DNA of 64,000 nucleotides from Paractinoplanes polyasparticus. Lineage in GTDB: Bacteria > Actinomycetota > Actinomycetes > Mycobacteriales > Micromonosporaceae. The position numbers and the translations under genes are program-made. The number at the start of each line of letters is the position of its first letter. The stretch's first letter is position 1. The stretch is taken from positions 62,001-126,000 of the forward strand of contig NZ_JAHWFK010000024.1 of NCBI RefSeq assembly GCF_019710575.1. The letters are read 5' to 3'. Positions 9,107-17,718 of the stretch are shown piece by piece. The notes below the pieces were generated by a model. That model had not been told where the DNA came from. It saw only the letters and a program-made list of their open reading frames with translations, and ran no database searches.

Positions 9107-11413
9107 GTGGGGAGGCAAGATTCACACGATGGTCCCGGATACGACGGCGTGTCCGAGTCGCATCGCGGCTCTGGAAACGGTAACCCGAGCGAAGGTGCGC
9201 CGGGTGTCGCTTCGCCGCAAACCGGCACGACCGCCGACCTCAGCGGACACGCAGGGGCGCAGGGGTCCCGGCAATCATCCGAATCGGCCGGAACGGGCGG
9301 TCGGGCGACCGTGCCGGCGTCGGCCGTTCGGCCGCAGGCGATGCCTGGACGGGCACAGATTCCGGCTGCGGCCGACCCCCAATCGGGGCAATCGCCACGC
9401 GTCGGTGCGAACGGGTCGGAAAATCGGCTGATGCAGCCGCAGCCGCCGGGCCGGGACGCCGACCGAACCGTCGGCGAGAAGACGCGCGACCTGGGCCCGC
9501 CGCCGCCCGCCCGGGCCTCCGGCGGCGGCATCCTGCACGACGGCAAACCTCAGTCTTCGCAGTCACCGCAGCAGCCGTCGCAGTTGCCGTATGCGCCACA
9601 GGTGGCGCCGCCGACGCAACCGTCGCAGCCGTTCCTGCCATCAGCAACAGGGCAGTCACCGCAGCCTTCGCAGGCGCCGCGGTCTGAGGAGCGGGCTCAA
9701 GGTGCGTGGGCGACCGCGCCTGGATCGCCGGCCGCCGGGGGCACCTATGGGCGCGCCTCGGTGCCGCTGAACACCGTGCGTCCGACGTCGCCCGGTCCGG
9801 CCGGGTCATCGGCTTCTCCGCCCGCTGTCCCGCCCGCAACGCCACCTGCCTTCCCGCCGGCGGCAGCGTCCGCGCCGGCTGTGGCGTCGTCGGCTCTGCC
9901 ACCCGTGGGACGTCCAGCGGCGGGTGAGGGACCGCCGCCCGGTGACAGTGGTGTGATGCCCGCACGGGCGGGTGGCCGAAAATCCCGTACGAAATGGGTC
10001 TTCGCCTTGGCCCTTGTCGTTGTTCTCGGCGCCGCAGCCGGCGTAGCGGTCAAGCCCGGCCCCGTCGACAAGTGGCTGTCGTCCGCCGAACCGAGCACCA
10101 GGCCGACGCCCGCCCCCACCACGCCGGACCCATCGCCCACTCCCGTCCTCGTCGCGGCGAGCGGCGGCGGCGCCCCCCTCACCCCCAGCTCCGTGACCAA
10201 GGCGATCGACCCGCTGGTGAAATCGGCCGCGATGGGCACGAAGGTGCACGCCGCGGTGCTCGACGTGGCGACGGGCGACGTCCTCTACGCACGCAACGCG
10301 GACACGATGACCACGCCCGCCTCGACGACGAAGCTGCTGACCGCAGCCGCGGTGCTCGACGCGCGCGGACCCTCGCACCGGCTGACCACGCGGGTGGTGG
10401 CCGGGGCCCAGCCGGGCGAGGTCGTGCTCATCGGCGGCGGTGACCCGACGTTGGCGACGACGAAGAACCGGCTCTTCCCCGGGGCGGCGCGGCTCGATCT
10501 GCTCGCGGCCCAGGTCAAGAAGTCGCTGGGCGGCGCCGAGCCGACCCGTCTGCTCTACGACACGTCGCTGTTCAGCGGGCCGGAGACGGCCAAGGGCTGG
10601 GACCCCAGCGACATCTCGTTCGGGCAGGTCTCGCGCATCCAGGCGCTGATGGTCAACGCCGGGCGGATCCGGCCGATCCACAACGAGTTCGGCGGTGATC
10701 CGCGATCGCCGGATCCAGCGATCGCGGCGGCGAAGGCGTTCGCCAAGATGCTCGGGGTGCCTTCCTCGGCCGTACGCAAGGGCAAGGCACCCACCAAGGC
10801 GGCCGGCCCGTCCTCGGCCCCGGCGACGGCCGACGTGACGCCGGGGCAGGAGCTGGGCGCTGTCCAGTCGCCGCCGATGGTGCAGCTCACCGACTGGATG
10901 CTCGAGCAGAGTGACAACACCGCGGCCGAGGCCCTGGGCCGGCAGGTCGCGATCGCCGACGGCAAGCCGGGCACGTTCGACGACACCACCGAGGCGATCG
11001 CCGGGCGCATGCGCGACCTGGGGCTGCCGGCCGACGAGGCCAACCTGTACGACGCGAGCGGGCTGTCCCGCAACAACGGGATCAGCCCGACGATGCTGAC
11101 CCGGCTGCTGTCGCTGGCGGCCTCCGGGGAGCAGCCGGCGCTGTCGTCGATCTTCGGTGGGCTGCCGGTGGCCGGTTGGTCGGGCACGATGCTCAAACGC
11201 TTCGTGTCGCCCAAGCCCAATCAGGGCGGGCAGGGGGTCGTACGGGCCAAGACCGGCACGCTGAGCGGGGTCAACACGATGGCCGGGACGCTGACGACGG
11301 CCGACGGCCGGCTGCTGGTCTTCGCGATCATGGCGAGCGGGTCGGCGAACGCGATCACGGGCCGGGCGGCCTTGGATGCGGTGGCGGCCAGACTCGTCCG
11401 GTGCGGGTGCTGA
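9107..11413 (+). CDS. dacB: D-alanyl-D-alanine carboxypeptidase/endopeptidase (PBP4 family) with long disordered N-terminus
   Basis: This 768-residue class C penicillin-binding protein trims or cleaves peptidoglycan stem peptides outside the membrane. About the first 290 residues are Pro/Ser/Gln/Ala-rich low complexity, predicted to be cytoplasmic. One membrane helix follows (about 297-318) and then the S13 peptidase domain, with active-site motifs STTK (near 405), SDN (near 601) and KTG (near 715). The GTG start at 9107 is supported by AGGAGGGG at 9096-9103. The N-terminal extension is much longer than in typical family members. The next gene begins 52 bp downstream. Confidence 0.93.
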   Translation: MGRQDSHDGPGYDGVSESHRGSGNGNPSEGAPGVASPQTGTTADLSGHAGAQGSRQSSESAGTGGRATVPASAVRPQAMPGRAQIPAAADPQSGQSPRVGANGSENRLMQPQPPGRDADRTVGEKTRDLGPPPPARASGGGILHDGKPQSSQSPQQPSQLPYAPQVAPPTQPSQPFLPSATGQSPQPSQAPRSEERAQGAWATAPGSPAAGGTYGRASVPLNTVRPTSPGPAGSSASPPAVPPATPPAFPPAAASAPAVASSALPPVGRPAAGEGPPPGDSGVMPARAGGRKSRTKWVFALALVVVLGAAAGVAVKPGPVDKWLSSAEPSTRPTPAPTTPDPSPTPVLVAASGGGAPLTPSSVTKAIDPLVKSAAMGTKVHAAVLDVATGDVLYARNADTMTTPASTTKLLTAAAVLDARGPSHRLTTRVVAGAQPGEVVLIGGGDPTLATTKNRLFPGAARLDLLAAQVKKSLGGAEPTRLLYDTSLFSGPETAKGWDPSDISFGQVSRIQALMVNAGRIRPIHNEFGGDPRSPDPAIAAAKAFAKMLGVPSSAVRKGKAPTKAAGPSSAPATADVTPGQELGAVQSPPMVQLTDWMLEQSDNTAAEALGRQVAIADGKPGTFDDTTEAIAGRMRDLGLPADEANLYDASGLSRNNGISPTMLTRLLSLAASGEQPALSSIFGGLPVAGWSGTMLKRFVSPKPNQGGQGVVRAKTGTLSGVNTMAGTLTTADGRLLVFAIMASGSANAITGRAALDAVAARLVRCGC

Positions 11414-11453
11414 TCTCAGGGTTCTACCCGAGGGTGGGGTGGATTTCCGCGGG

Positions 11454-11459
11454 TACGGT
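11454..11459 (+). promoter_or_regulatory. candidate -10 element for a leaderless metalloprotease transcript
   Basis: TACGGT ends six bases before the ATG at 11466. The spacing is that of a -10 element for a leaderless mRNA, and the start codon has no ribosome binding site, only a G-rich stretch. No strong -35 was seen. Confidence 0.45.
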
Positions 11460-11465
11460 GGGGTG

Positions 11466-12527
11466 ATGGCGCAGTTCGTTGATTGGGATCTGGCCGCCGC
11501 GACCGCCGGCGCGCTGTCGAAATCGGGCCCCTCGGTCTCCTACGAGGACGCGATGGCGGTGGTGTCCGAGCTGCGTGATCTCACCGACGAGGCGGCCGGG
11601 CACGTCGCCGCCTACACGGGGCTGACCTCACAGGTCGAGGTGCCGCCGGTCCGCGTGGTCGACCGTAAGGACTGGGCCGCCGTCAACATCGAGGGCCTCA
11701 AACAGGTGATCATCCCGCTGGTCACCCGGCTCTCCGGCGACAAGCAGCCGGGCGGGCTGGCCGACGCGATCGGCTCCCGGGTCACCGGGGTGCAGGCCGG
11801 CACGATCCTGGCCTATCTCTCCGGCCGCGTGCTGGGGCAGTACGAGGTCTTCTCCAGCAATCCGGGCCAGCTGCTGCTCAACGCGCCCAACATCGTCGAG
11901 GTCGAGCGCAAGCTCGGCGCCGACTCGCGCGACTTCCGGCTGTGGGTCTGCCTCCACGAGGTCACCCACCGCACCCAGTTCACCGCCGTCCCGTGGATGC
12001 GGGGCTACTTCCTGGGCGAGGTGCAGGCGTTCGTCGACGCGTCGCAGAGCACCGAGCACATCCTCGAGCGGCTGCGCCGCGGCGTGGCGACCCTGTCCGA
12101 CGCGCTGCGCGACCCCGATTCCCGTTCCTCGGTGCTCGACATCGTGCAGACGCCGGGGCAGAAGGCCGTGCTCGACCGCCTGACCGCGCTGATGACCCTG
12201 CTCGAGGGTCACGCCGAGTTCGTGATGGACGGGGTCGGGCCCGAGGTCATCCCCAGCGTCGAGTCGATCCGGTCCAAGTTCAACCGCCGCCGCGAGAGCG
12301 GCAACCCGCTCGAGAAGGCGATGCGGCGGCTGCTCGGCATCGAGGTCAAGATGCGGCAGTACGCCGAGGGCCGCAAGTTCGTGCACGGCGTGGTCGAACG
12401 GGTCGGCATGCCCGGGTTCAACAAGATCTTCGACTCCCCGCTGACCCTGCCGCGCCTCGACGAGCTGGGCGACCCCGACGCGTGGGTGGCCCGCGTGCAC
12501 GGCCCGCAGCCGGCGATCGGCGGGTAA
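11466..12527 (+). CDS. zincin-like metalloprotease (DUF2342 / F420-biosynthesis-associated family)
   Basis: This 353-residue protein belongs to an actinobacterial family of putative zinc-dependent proteases found between dacB and tilS. The zinc motif HEVTH (HExxH) lies near residue 163, and a downstream GHAEFVMD supplies a likely third ligand. The substrate is unknown; some relatives are annotated as coenzyme F420 biosynthesis-associated, which reflects phylogenetic association only. The ATG at 11466 was chosen because the sequence MAQFVDW matches a sensible N-terminus and a -10-like element sits directly upstream. The stop overlaps the tilS start by one base (TAATG), implying translational coupling. 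Confidence 0.88.
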   Translation: MAQFVDWDLAAATAGALSKSGPSVSYEDAMAVVSELRDLTDEAAGHVAAYTGLTSQVEVPPVRVVDRKDWAAVNIEGLKQVIIPLVTRLSGDKQPGGLADAIGSRVTGVQAGTILAYLSGRVLGQYEVFSSNPGQLLLNAPNIVEVERKLGADSRDFRLWVCLHEVTHRTQFTAVPWMRGYFLGEVQAFVDASQSTEHILERLRRGVATLSDALRDPDSRSSVLDIVQTPGQKAVLDRLTALMTLLEGHAEFVMDGVGPEVIPSVESIRSKFNRRRESGNPLEKAMRRLLGIEVKMRQYAEGRKFVHGVVERVGMPGFNKIFDSPLTLPRLDELGDPDAWVARVHGPQPAIGG

Positions 12528-13456
12528 TGGCCCGCATCCCGCCCGCTGTCGCCGCGGTGCGGCTGGCCGTGCGGCGGACGCTGCCCGCCGAGGGCCTCGT
12601 GCTGGTGGCGTGCTCGGGTGGGGCGGATTCGCTGGCCCTGGCGGCGGCAGCCCGCTTCGTGGGCGCCGCGGTGGGGCTGGTGACGGTGGATCACGCTCTG
12701 CAGGCCGGTTCCGCCGCCCGGGCGACCGAGCTGGCCGCCTGGGCCACGGCGGCCGGGTTCGATCCGGTGATCGTCGAGACGGTGTCCGTCGAGGGTCGGC
12801 CGGGCGGGCCGGAAGCGGCGGCTCGGGCGGCTCGCTACGAGGCTCTGGGCTCGGCGGCCGAGCGGGTCGGGGCGGTTGCCGTGCTGCTCGGGCACACCCG
12901 TGACGACCAGGCCGAGACGGTGCTGCTGGCGCTGGCCCGGGGCGCGGGTCCGCGTGGGCTGTCCGGGATGCCCGCGCGCAAAGGGATCTTCTGGCGGCCG
13001 TTGCTCGACGTCGCCCGGGCCGACACGCGCAAGGCCTGCGCGGCGCTGGGGCTGGCGCCCTGGGAAGACCCGCACAACAGCGACCCGGCCTACGCCCGCT
13101 CGCGGGTGCGCGCCGACGCTCTGCCGGCGCTGGTGGAGGCCCTGGGGCCGGCCGTGGTGGCCAACCTCGCCCGCTCGGCCGAGCTCATCGCAGCCGACAA
13201 CGAAGAGCTGGACCGCCTCGCCGCCGCTGCCTTCTCCGTGAACGTCTCTGACTTGTCCGTCATGAGCAGGGCGATCCGGCGGCGGGTGTTGCGCTCGTGG
13301 GCGTTGCAGCTCGGGGCGCCGGGTGGAGCCCTGTCGCATCGGCACGTGTCGGCGCTCGACGCTCTCGTCACGGACTGGCACGGGCAGGGGCCCGTTCATC
13401 TGCCGGGCGGCATCGAGGTCGGGCGCGACCGGGGAGCACTCGTTCGAGTGCCCTGA
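12527..13456 (+). CDS. tilS: tRNA(Ile)-lysidine synthetase
   Basis: TilS attaches lysine to C34 of the CAU-anticodon isoleucine tRNA, changing its codon and amino acid specificity; it is essential. The 309-residue protein has the PP-loop ATP-binding motif SGGADS near residue 29 and the GHTRDDQAET segment typical of the family, followed by a short C-terminal region. It lacks the larger C-terminal domains of E. coli TilS, as usual for actinobacteria. It is coupled to the upstream protease gene by the TAATG overlap. Downstream, 137 bp precede hpt and contain a small GC-rich hairpin at 13485-13501. Confidence 0.93.
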   Translation: MARIPPAVAAVRLAVRRTLPAEGLVLVACSGGADSLALAAAARFVGAAVGLVTVDHALQAGSAARATELAAWATAAGFDPVIVETVSVEGRPGGPEAAARAARYEALGSAAERVGAVAVLLGHTRDDQAETVLLALARGAGPRGLSGMPARKGIFWRPLLDVARADTRKACAALGLAPWEDPHNSDPAYARSRVRADALPALVEALGPAVVANLARSAELIAADNEELDRLAAAAFSVNVSDLSVMSRAIRRRVLRSWALQLGAPGGALSHRHVSALDALVTDWHGQGPVHLPGGIEVGRDRGALVRVP

Positions 13457-13593
13457 GGCGCTGTGAGAGTTGTCACTCCGTGTAGGCGCCGGCCGGGCGC
13501 CATGGGTGGAACTGCCCGATTCCCTGCGGTTCCGGCCCTCGTGATCGCTGACCCGTTCGACGAGCCGCAACCTTGATGCGGCAGTCTTGGGCC

Positions 13594-14169
13594 ATGGCTG
13601 AGGGCACCTGGTACGCCGCCGACATCGACCACGTGATCATCTCTGAGGAGCAGATCCGGGAAAAGATCGCCGAACTGGCGAAGCAGGTCGCTGCCGACCA
13701 CGCCGAGGCGGAGGACGGCATTCTGCTGGTCTGCGTGCTCAAGGGCGCTGTCATGTTCATGGCCGACTTCGCCCGTGCGCTGGGCAACTCCGGACCGTCC
13801 ACCGAGATGGAGTTCATGGCCGTCTCGTCGTACGGGCAGGGCACCACGTCGTCGGGCGTCGTGCGCATTCTCAAGGACCTCGACCGCGACATCACCGGCC
13901 GGCACGTGGTCGTCGTCGAGGACATCGTCGACTCCGGTCTCACGTTGTCGTGGCTGATGAAATACCTTCAGTCGCGCTCCGCGGCCAGCGTCGAGGTGGT
14001 CGCGCTGTTCCGCAAGCCCGACGCCGTGAAGGTGCAGGTGCCGGTCAAGTACGTCGGCTTCGACATCCCCAACGAGTTCGTCGTCGGCTACGGCCTGGAC
14101 TTCGCCGAGCGCTACCGTGAGCTGCCGTACGTCGGGGTGTTGAAGCCCGAGGTGTACGCCCGTAGCTGA
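13594..14169 (+). CDS. hpt: hypoxanthine phosphoribosyltransferase
   Basis: This purine-salvage enzyme converts hypoxanthine or guanine plus PRPP to IMP or GMP in the cytoplasm. The PRPP-binding loop VVVVEDIVDSG lies near residue 108, and the KGAVMFMADFARAL segment matches the family. From the ATG at 13594 the protein has 191 residues, a normal length; TTG (13573) or ATG (13576) starts would add six or seven residues with no known homologous sequence. It precedes ftsH, as in other actinobacteria. Confidence 0.93.
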   Translation: MAEGTWYAADIDHVIISEEQIREKIAELAKQVAADHAEAEDGILLVCVLKGAVMFMADFARALGNSGPSTEMEFMAVSSYGQGTTSSGVVRILKDLDRDITGRHVVVVEDIVDSGLTLSWLMKYLQSRSAASVEVVALFRKPDAVKVQVPVKYVGFDIPNEFVVGYGLDFAERYRELPYVGVLKPEVYARS

Positions 14170-14452
14170 ACCATTTCTCAGCCCCTTCTCAGAATTCAGT
14201 CCTTATGGGCGGTTTTGCCAGCAAAGCTGACTGAACGGGCGGCGGCCGGGAAGTGTCCGGGCAACGGGCTCACGGGTTCGCAACCGGCACCCACGGTGTA
14301 CCGTCGAGTGACCGATGGCGCAGCGTCACAGGCGCCGGAGGGACCGGGAAGATTTCACCGCCACGGTTCGACGGCAGTGCGGATCAGGCCCGGGGCCGCC
14401 GGTGAGCGGCACGTTGAGGTGACCAGGACGCCGATCAGGAGGGTCCGGGCGC
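14170..14452 (+). other. hpt-ftsH intergenic region, probable ftsH control region
   Basis: This 283-bp gap holds a direct repeat of TTCTCAG at 14175 and 14186, an 11-bp spacing typical of response-regulator sites, just after hpt. No coding frame was convincing. The ftsH ribosome binding site AGGAGGG is at its 3' end (14437-14443). I could not place the promoter. Confidence 0.4.
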
Positions 14453-16486
14453 TTGGCGCCCGACAACAGTATGGAACGTACGCGTTTCTTCCGCCGCCCG
14501 GTGGTCTGGATCATTCTGGTGATCATCGGCGTGATTGCGCTGAGCTCCTTTTTCACCAGTGGTCCGAGCTACCAGCGCGTAGATACCTCGGTAGCGCTCG
14601 AGCGCCTTAATCAGCCCGGCATCAAGAAGGTCGTCCAGAAGGACAAGGAGCAGACGCTCCAGATCGACCTCGCTGCGCCGGAACGGTTCGAGGGCAAATC
14701 GACCGACAAGATCGAGACCCAATACCCGTACGAGGTCACGCGCGAGATCTGGGCCGAGGTCCAGGAGGCCAAGACGGCCGGCCGGATCACGGGCACGATC
14801 AACGCCACGGTCTCGGGCGACAACATTCTCTTCAGCCTGCTGATCAACCTGCTGCCGATCGCCATTCTGGTGATCCTGCTGCTGCTGTTCATGTCGCAGA
14901 TGCAGGGCGGCGGCTCCCGGGTGCTCAACTTCGGCAAGTCCAAGGCGAAGATGATCACCAAGGACACCCCGAAGACGACGTTCGCCGACGTGGCGGGCTC
15001 GGAAGAGGCTGTCCAGGAGCTGCACGAGATCAAGGACTTCCTGCAGAACCCGGCGAAGTACCAGGCTCTGGGCGCCAAGATCCCGAAGGGTGTGCTGCTC
15101 TTCGGCCCGCCCGGAACGGGTAAGACGCTGCTGGCCCGGGCCGTCGCCGGTGAGGCCGGGGTGCCGTTCTACTCGATCTCGGGTTCCGACTTCGTCGAGA
15201 TGTTCGTCGGTGTCGGCGCCAGCCGCGTCCGCGACCTGTTCGAACAGGCCAAGTCGAACGCGCCGGCGATCGTCTTCGTCGACGAGATCGACGCCGTCGG
15301 CCGCCACCGCGGCGCCGGCATGGGCGGCGGTCACGACGAGCGCGAGCAGACGCTCAACCAGCTGCTCGTCGAGATGGACGGCTTCGACACCAAGGGCGGG
15401 GTCATCCTGATCGCGGCCACCAACCGGCCCGACATCCTCGACCCCGCGCTGCTGCGTCCCGGCCGTTTCGACCGCCAGATCCCGGTCGACAACCCCGACA
15501 TGGAGGGTCGCAAGGCCATCCTGCGGGTGCACGCCAAGGGCAAGCCGTTCACGCCCGACGTCGACCTCGACTCGGTGGCCCGCCGCACGCCGGGCTTCTC
15601 CGGCGCCGACCTGGCCAACGTGATCAACGAGGCCGCGCTGCTCACCGCTCGTAACGAGAAGCGGGCGATCTCGAACTACTTCCTCGAGGAGTCGATCGAC
15701 CGGGTCATCGCGGGCCCCGAGCGCCGCACCCGGGCGATGAGCGACAACGAAAAGAAGATCACCGCGTACCACGAGGGTGGACACGCGCTGGTCGCCTACG
15801 CGTTGCCGCACTCGGCCCCCGTGCACAAGGTGACGATCCTGCCGCGTGGCCGCTCGCTGGGTCACACGCTGGTGCTGCCGACGGAAGACAAGTACACCCA
15901 GACCCGCGCCGAGATGATCGACACCCTGGCCTACGCCCTGGGTGGCCGGGCCGCCGAGGAGCTCGTCTTCCACGAGCCCACCACCGGCGCCGGCAACGAC
16001 ATCGAGAAGGCGTCCGGTCTGGCCCGGGCCATGGTCACCCAGTACGGCATGAGCTTCAAGCTCGGTGCGGTCAAGTACGGCACCAGCGGCGACGAGCCGT
16101 TCATGGGCCGCAACATGGGCCACGAGCGGGACTACTCCGACTCGGTCGCGGCCGACATCGACGCCGAGGTGCGCGCGCTCATCGAGCTGGCGCACGACGA
16201 GGCGTGGGAGATCCTGGTCGAATACCGGGACGTGCTCGACAGCATGGTTCTCGAGCTGATGGAGAAGGAAACCATCACCCGGGAAGACATGGACCGCATC
16301 TGTGCCCGCGTGGTCAAGCGCCCGCCGATGTCGCCGTTCAACGGCTTCGGCAAGCGCCTGCCCTCCGAGGCCCCGCCCGTGCTCACCCCCGCCGAGCGGG
16401 AGAAGCTGCGGACGCAGGCCGAGGCGGACGGCCAGATCGCCGTCGGACCCAACTCGAACGGAAGCAGCCCGGAAGGCGCCAACTGA
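14453..16486 (+). CDS. ftsH: ATP-dependent zinc metalloprotease FtsH
   Basis: FtsH is a membrane-anchored AAA+ protease that degrades misfolded membrane proteins and some regulators. The 677-residue protein has membrane helices near residues 17-35 and 125-147 flanking the small external domain. The AAA domain has Walker A GPPGTGKT (about 218) and Walker B VFVDEID. The zinc site HEGGH begins near residue 440. The start is taken as TTG at 14453, because AGGAGGG at 14437-14443 is correctly spaced for it; the ATG at 14471 has no ribosome binding site. The C-terminus is disordered. Its stop overlaps the apparent folE start. Confidence 0.96.
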   Translation: MAPDNSMERTRFFRRPVVWIILVIIGVIALSSFFTSGPSYQRVDTSVALERLNQPGIKKVVQKDKEQTLQIDLAAPERFEGKSTDKIETQYPYEVTREIWAEVQEAKTAGRITGTINATVSGDNILFSLLINLLPIAILVILLLLFMSQMQGGGSRVLNFGKSKAKMITKDTPKTTFADVAGSEEAVQELHEIKDFLQNPAKYQALGAKIPKGVLLFGPPGTGKTLLARAVAGEAGVPFYSISGSDFVEMFVGVGASRVRDLFEQAKSNAPAIVFVDEIDAVGRHRGAGMGGGHDEREQTLNQLLVEMDGFDTKGGVILIAATNRPDILDPALLRPGRFDRQIPVDNPDMEGRKAILRVHAKGKPFTPDVDLDSVARRTPGFSGADLANVINEAALLTARNEKRAISNYFLEESIDRVIAGPERRTRAMSDNEKKITAYHEGGHALVAYALPHSAPVHKVTILPRGRSLGHTLVLPTEDKYTQTRAEMIDTLAYALGGRAAEELVFHEPTTGAGNDIEKASGLARAMVTQYGMSFKLGAVKYGTSGDEPFMGRNMGHERDYSDSVAADIDAEVRALIELAHDEAWEILVEYRDVLDSMVLELMEKETITREDMDRICARVVKRPPMSPFNGFGKRLPSEAPPVLTPAEREKLRTQAEADGQIAVGPNSNGSSPEGAN

Positions 16487-17130
16487 TCAGCGACGACGAC
16501 GAACTGGACTATCTCGCCGCCCGTCTGGTCGACGGCAAGCTCACCGGGGCTCCGGTCGAGCAGGCCGTCGACCTCGGGCGGATCGAGAAGGCAGTTCGAG
16601 AGATCCTCATCGCGATCGGGGAAGACCCTGATCGCGATGGGCTCGAGCGCACCCCGGCCCGGGTCGCCCGGGCCTATGCGGAACTCTTCGCCGGCCTGCG
16701 GGTCGACCCGGCCGACGTGCTGCGAACCAGCTTCGAGGCCGACCACGAAGAGATGGTGCTCGTCCGCGACATCGAAGTGATGAGCATGTGCGAGCACCAC
16801 CTGCTGCCCTTCAAGGGCGTGGCGCACATCGGCTACATCCCCGGCCCGAACGGCCGGATCACCGGACTTTCCAAGCTGGCCCGTCTGGTCGAGGTCTTCG
16901 CCCGGCGCCCCCAGGTGCAGGAGCGGCTGACCTCTCAGATAGCCGATCTGCTCATGCAGAAGCTGGACGCCCGCGGCGCGATCGTGGTTCTCGAATGCGA
17001 GCACCTCTGCATGGAGATGCGGGGTATCCGCAAGGTCGGCGCCCGCACCGTCACCTCGGCTGTCCGCGGCGCCTACCAGACCGACGCCAAGGTCCGCGCC
17101 GAGGCGATGGCCCTGATCAACGCCCGCTGA
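16483..17130 (+). CDS. folE: GTP cyclohydrolase I
   Basis: FolE makes 7,8-dihydroneopterin triphosphate from GTP, the first step of folate synthesis. The zinc-site motif SMCEHHLLPF and the downstream ECEHLCMEMRG block are intact, and the C-terminal two-thirds is strongly FolE-like. The start is unusual: no ATG, GTG or TTG lies near the conserved N-terminus. The best candidate is CTG at 16483, overlapping the ftsH stop as CTGA and preceded by GGAAGG at 16471-16476, giving 215 residues. It ends 5 bp from the convergent AhpD-like gene. Unlike in M. tuberculosis, folP does not follow directly but lies 15 kb away. Confidence 0.93.
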   Translation: MISDDDELDYLAARLVDGKLTGAPVEQAVDLGRIEKAVREILIAIGEDPDRDGLERTPARVARAYAELFAGLRVDPADVLRTSFEADHEEMVLVRDIEVMSMCEHHLLPFKGVAHIGYIPGPNGRITGLSKLARLVEVFARRPQVQERLTSQIADLLMQKLDARGAIVVLECEHLCMEMRGIRKVGARTVTSAVRGAYQTDAKVRAEAMALINAR

Positions 17131-17135
17131 CCGTC

Positions 17136-17639
17136 TCAGGCACGCACCAGCCGGTTGGCCAGCGTCGACATCGTGTACGTGCCGATGCCCAGCACCACCT
17201 CGAGCGCGTTGCGGGTGGTGAAGCCGGCCGCCAGGAACTCGGCCAGTTCGTCGTCGGGCACCTCCCCGGCCGTCTCCAGCACCCGCAGGGTGAAGGTCCA
17301 CAGTGCCGCCAGCCGTTCGTCGGCCGGCGGCGTCTTCGCGCGCAGGGCGGTGATGAGCGCGGCGTCGGCGCCGAGCCCTCGCAGTCGCCCGGTATGCATG
17401 GCGAGGCAGATCCGGCAGTCGTTGCGGGCGGCGATCACCATCACCACCACCTCGCGCGCCAGCGGGTCGAGGGTGCTGCGCTCGAAGAGCTCGCTGGCCC
17501 GCAGAAACCCGCCGAGCATCTCGGGTGACTCGGCCAGCCGGGCGACCGGGCCGGGCAGGTGGCCGAGGTGCTCGACCGTCTGTTCCATGAGCGGCCGCGA
17601 GCCGGCCGGCGCCGATTCGAGGGTGTGCTGAGCAAACAT
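17136..17639 (-). CDS. carboxymuconolactone decarboxylase/AhpD-like protein
   Basis: This 167-residue all-helical protein has the redox pair CRIC followed by LAMHTG (about residues 88-97), the CxxC-H pattern of AhpD-like alkylhydroperoxidases. Such proteins reduce peroxides or recycle thiols in the cytoplasm; the substrate is not known here. The ATG at 17639 has GGAGGA upstream; a longer frame to 17720 would cover the intergenic operator region and is rejected. It diverges from a MarR regulator 79 bp away, which suggests that regulator controls it, perhaps in response to oxidants or phenolics. Confidence 0.82.
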   Translation of the reverse strand: MFAQHTLESAPAGSRPLMEQTVEHLGHLPGPVARLAESPEMLGGFLRASELFERSTLDPLAREVVVMVIAARNDCRICLAMHTGRLRGLGADAALITALRAKTPPADERLAALWTFTLRVLETAGEVPDDELAEFLAAGFTTRNALEVVLGIGTYTMSTLANRLVRA

Positions 17640-17657
17640 CGTTCCTCCGGTAAAGTA

Positions 17658-17695
17658 GTCAACGTGGTTGTCGAAACAGTAAACCGGGTTGTCGA
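17658..17695. promoter_or_regulatory. candidate MarR operator between divergent genes
   Basis: The 79-bp divergent region contains the direct repeat GGTTGTCGA at 17666 and 17687, exactly 21 bp (two helical turns) apart. A near-palindrome, GTCAAC-GTG-GTTGTC, begins at 17658. This is a plausible binding region for the adjacent MarR protein. Confidence 0.45.
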
Positions 17696-17718
17696 GTTTG
17701 CCAAGGGTGGGGAAACGC

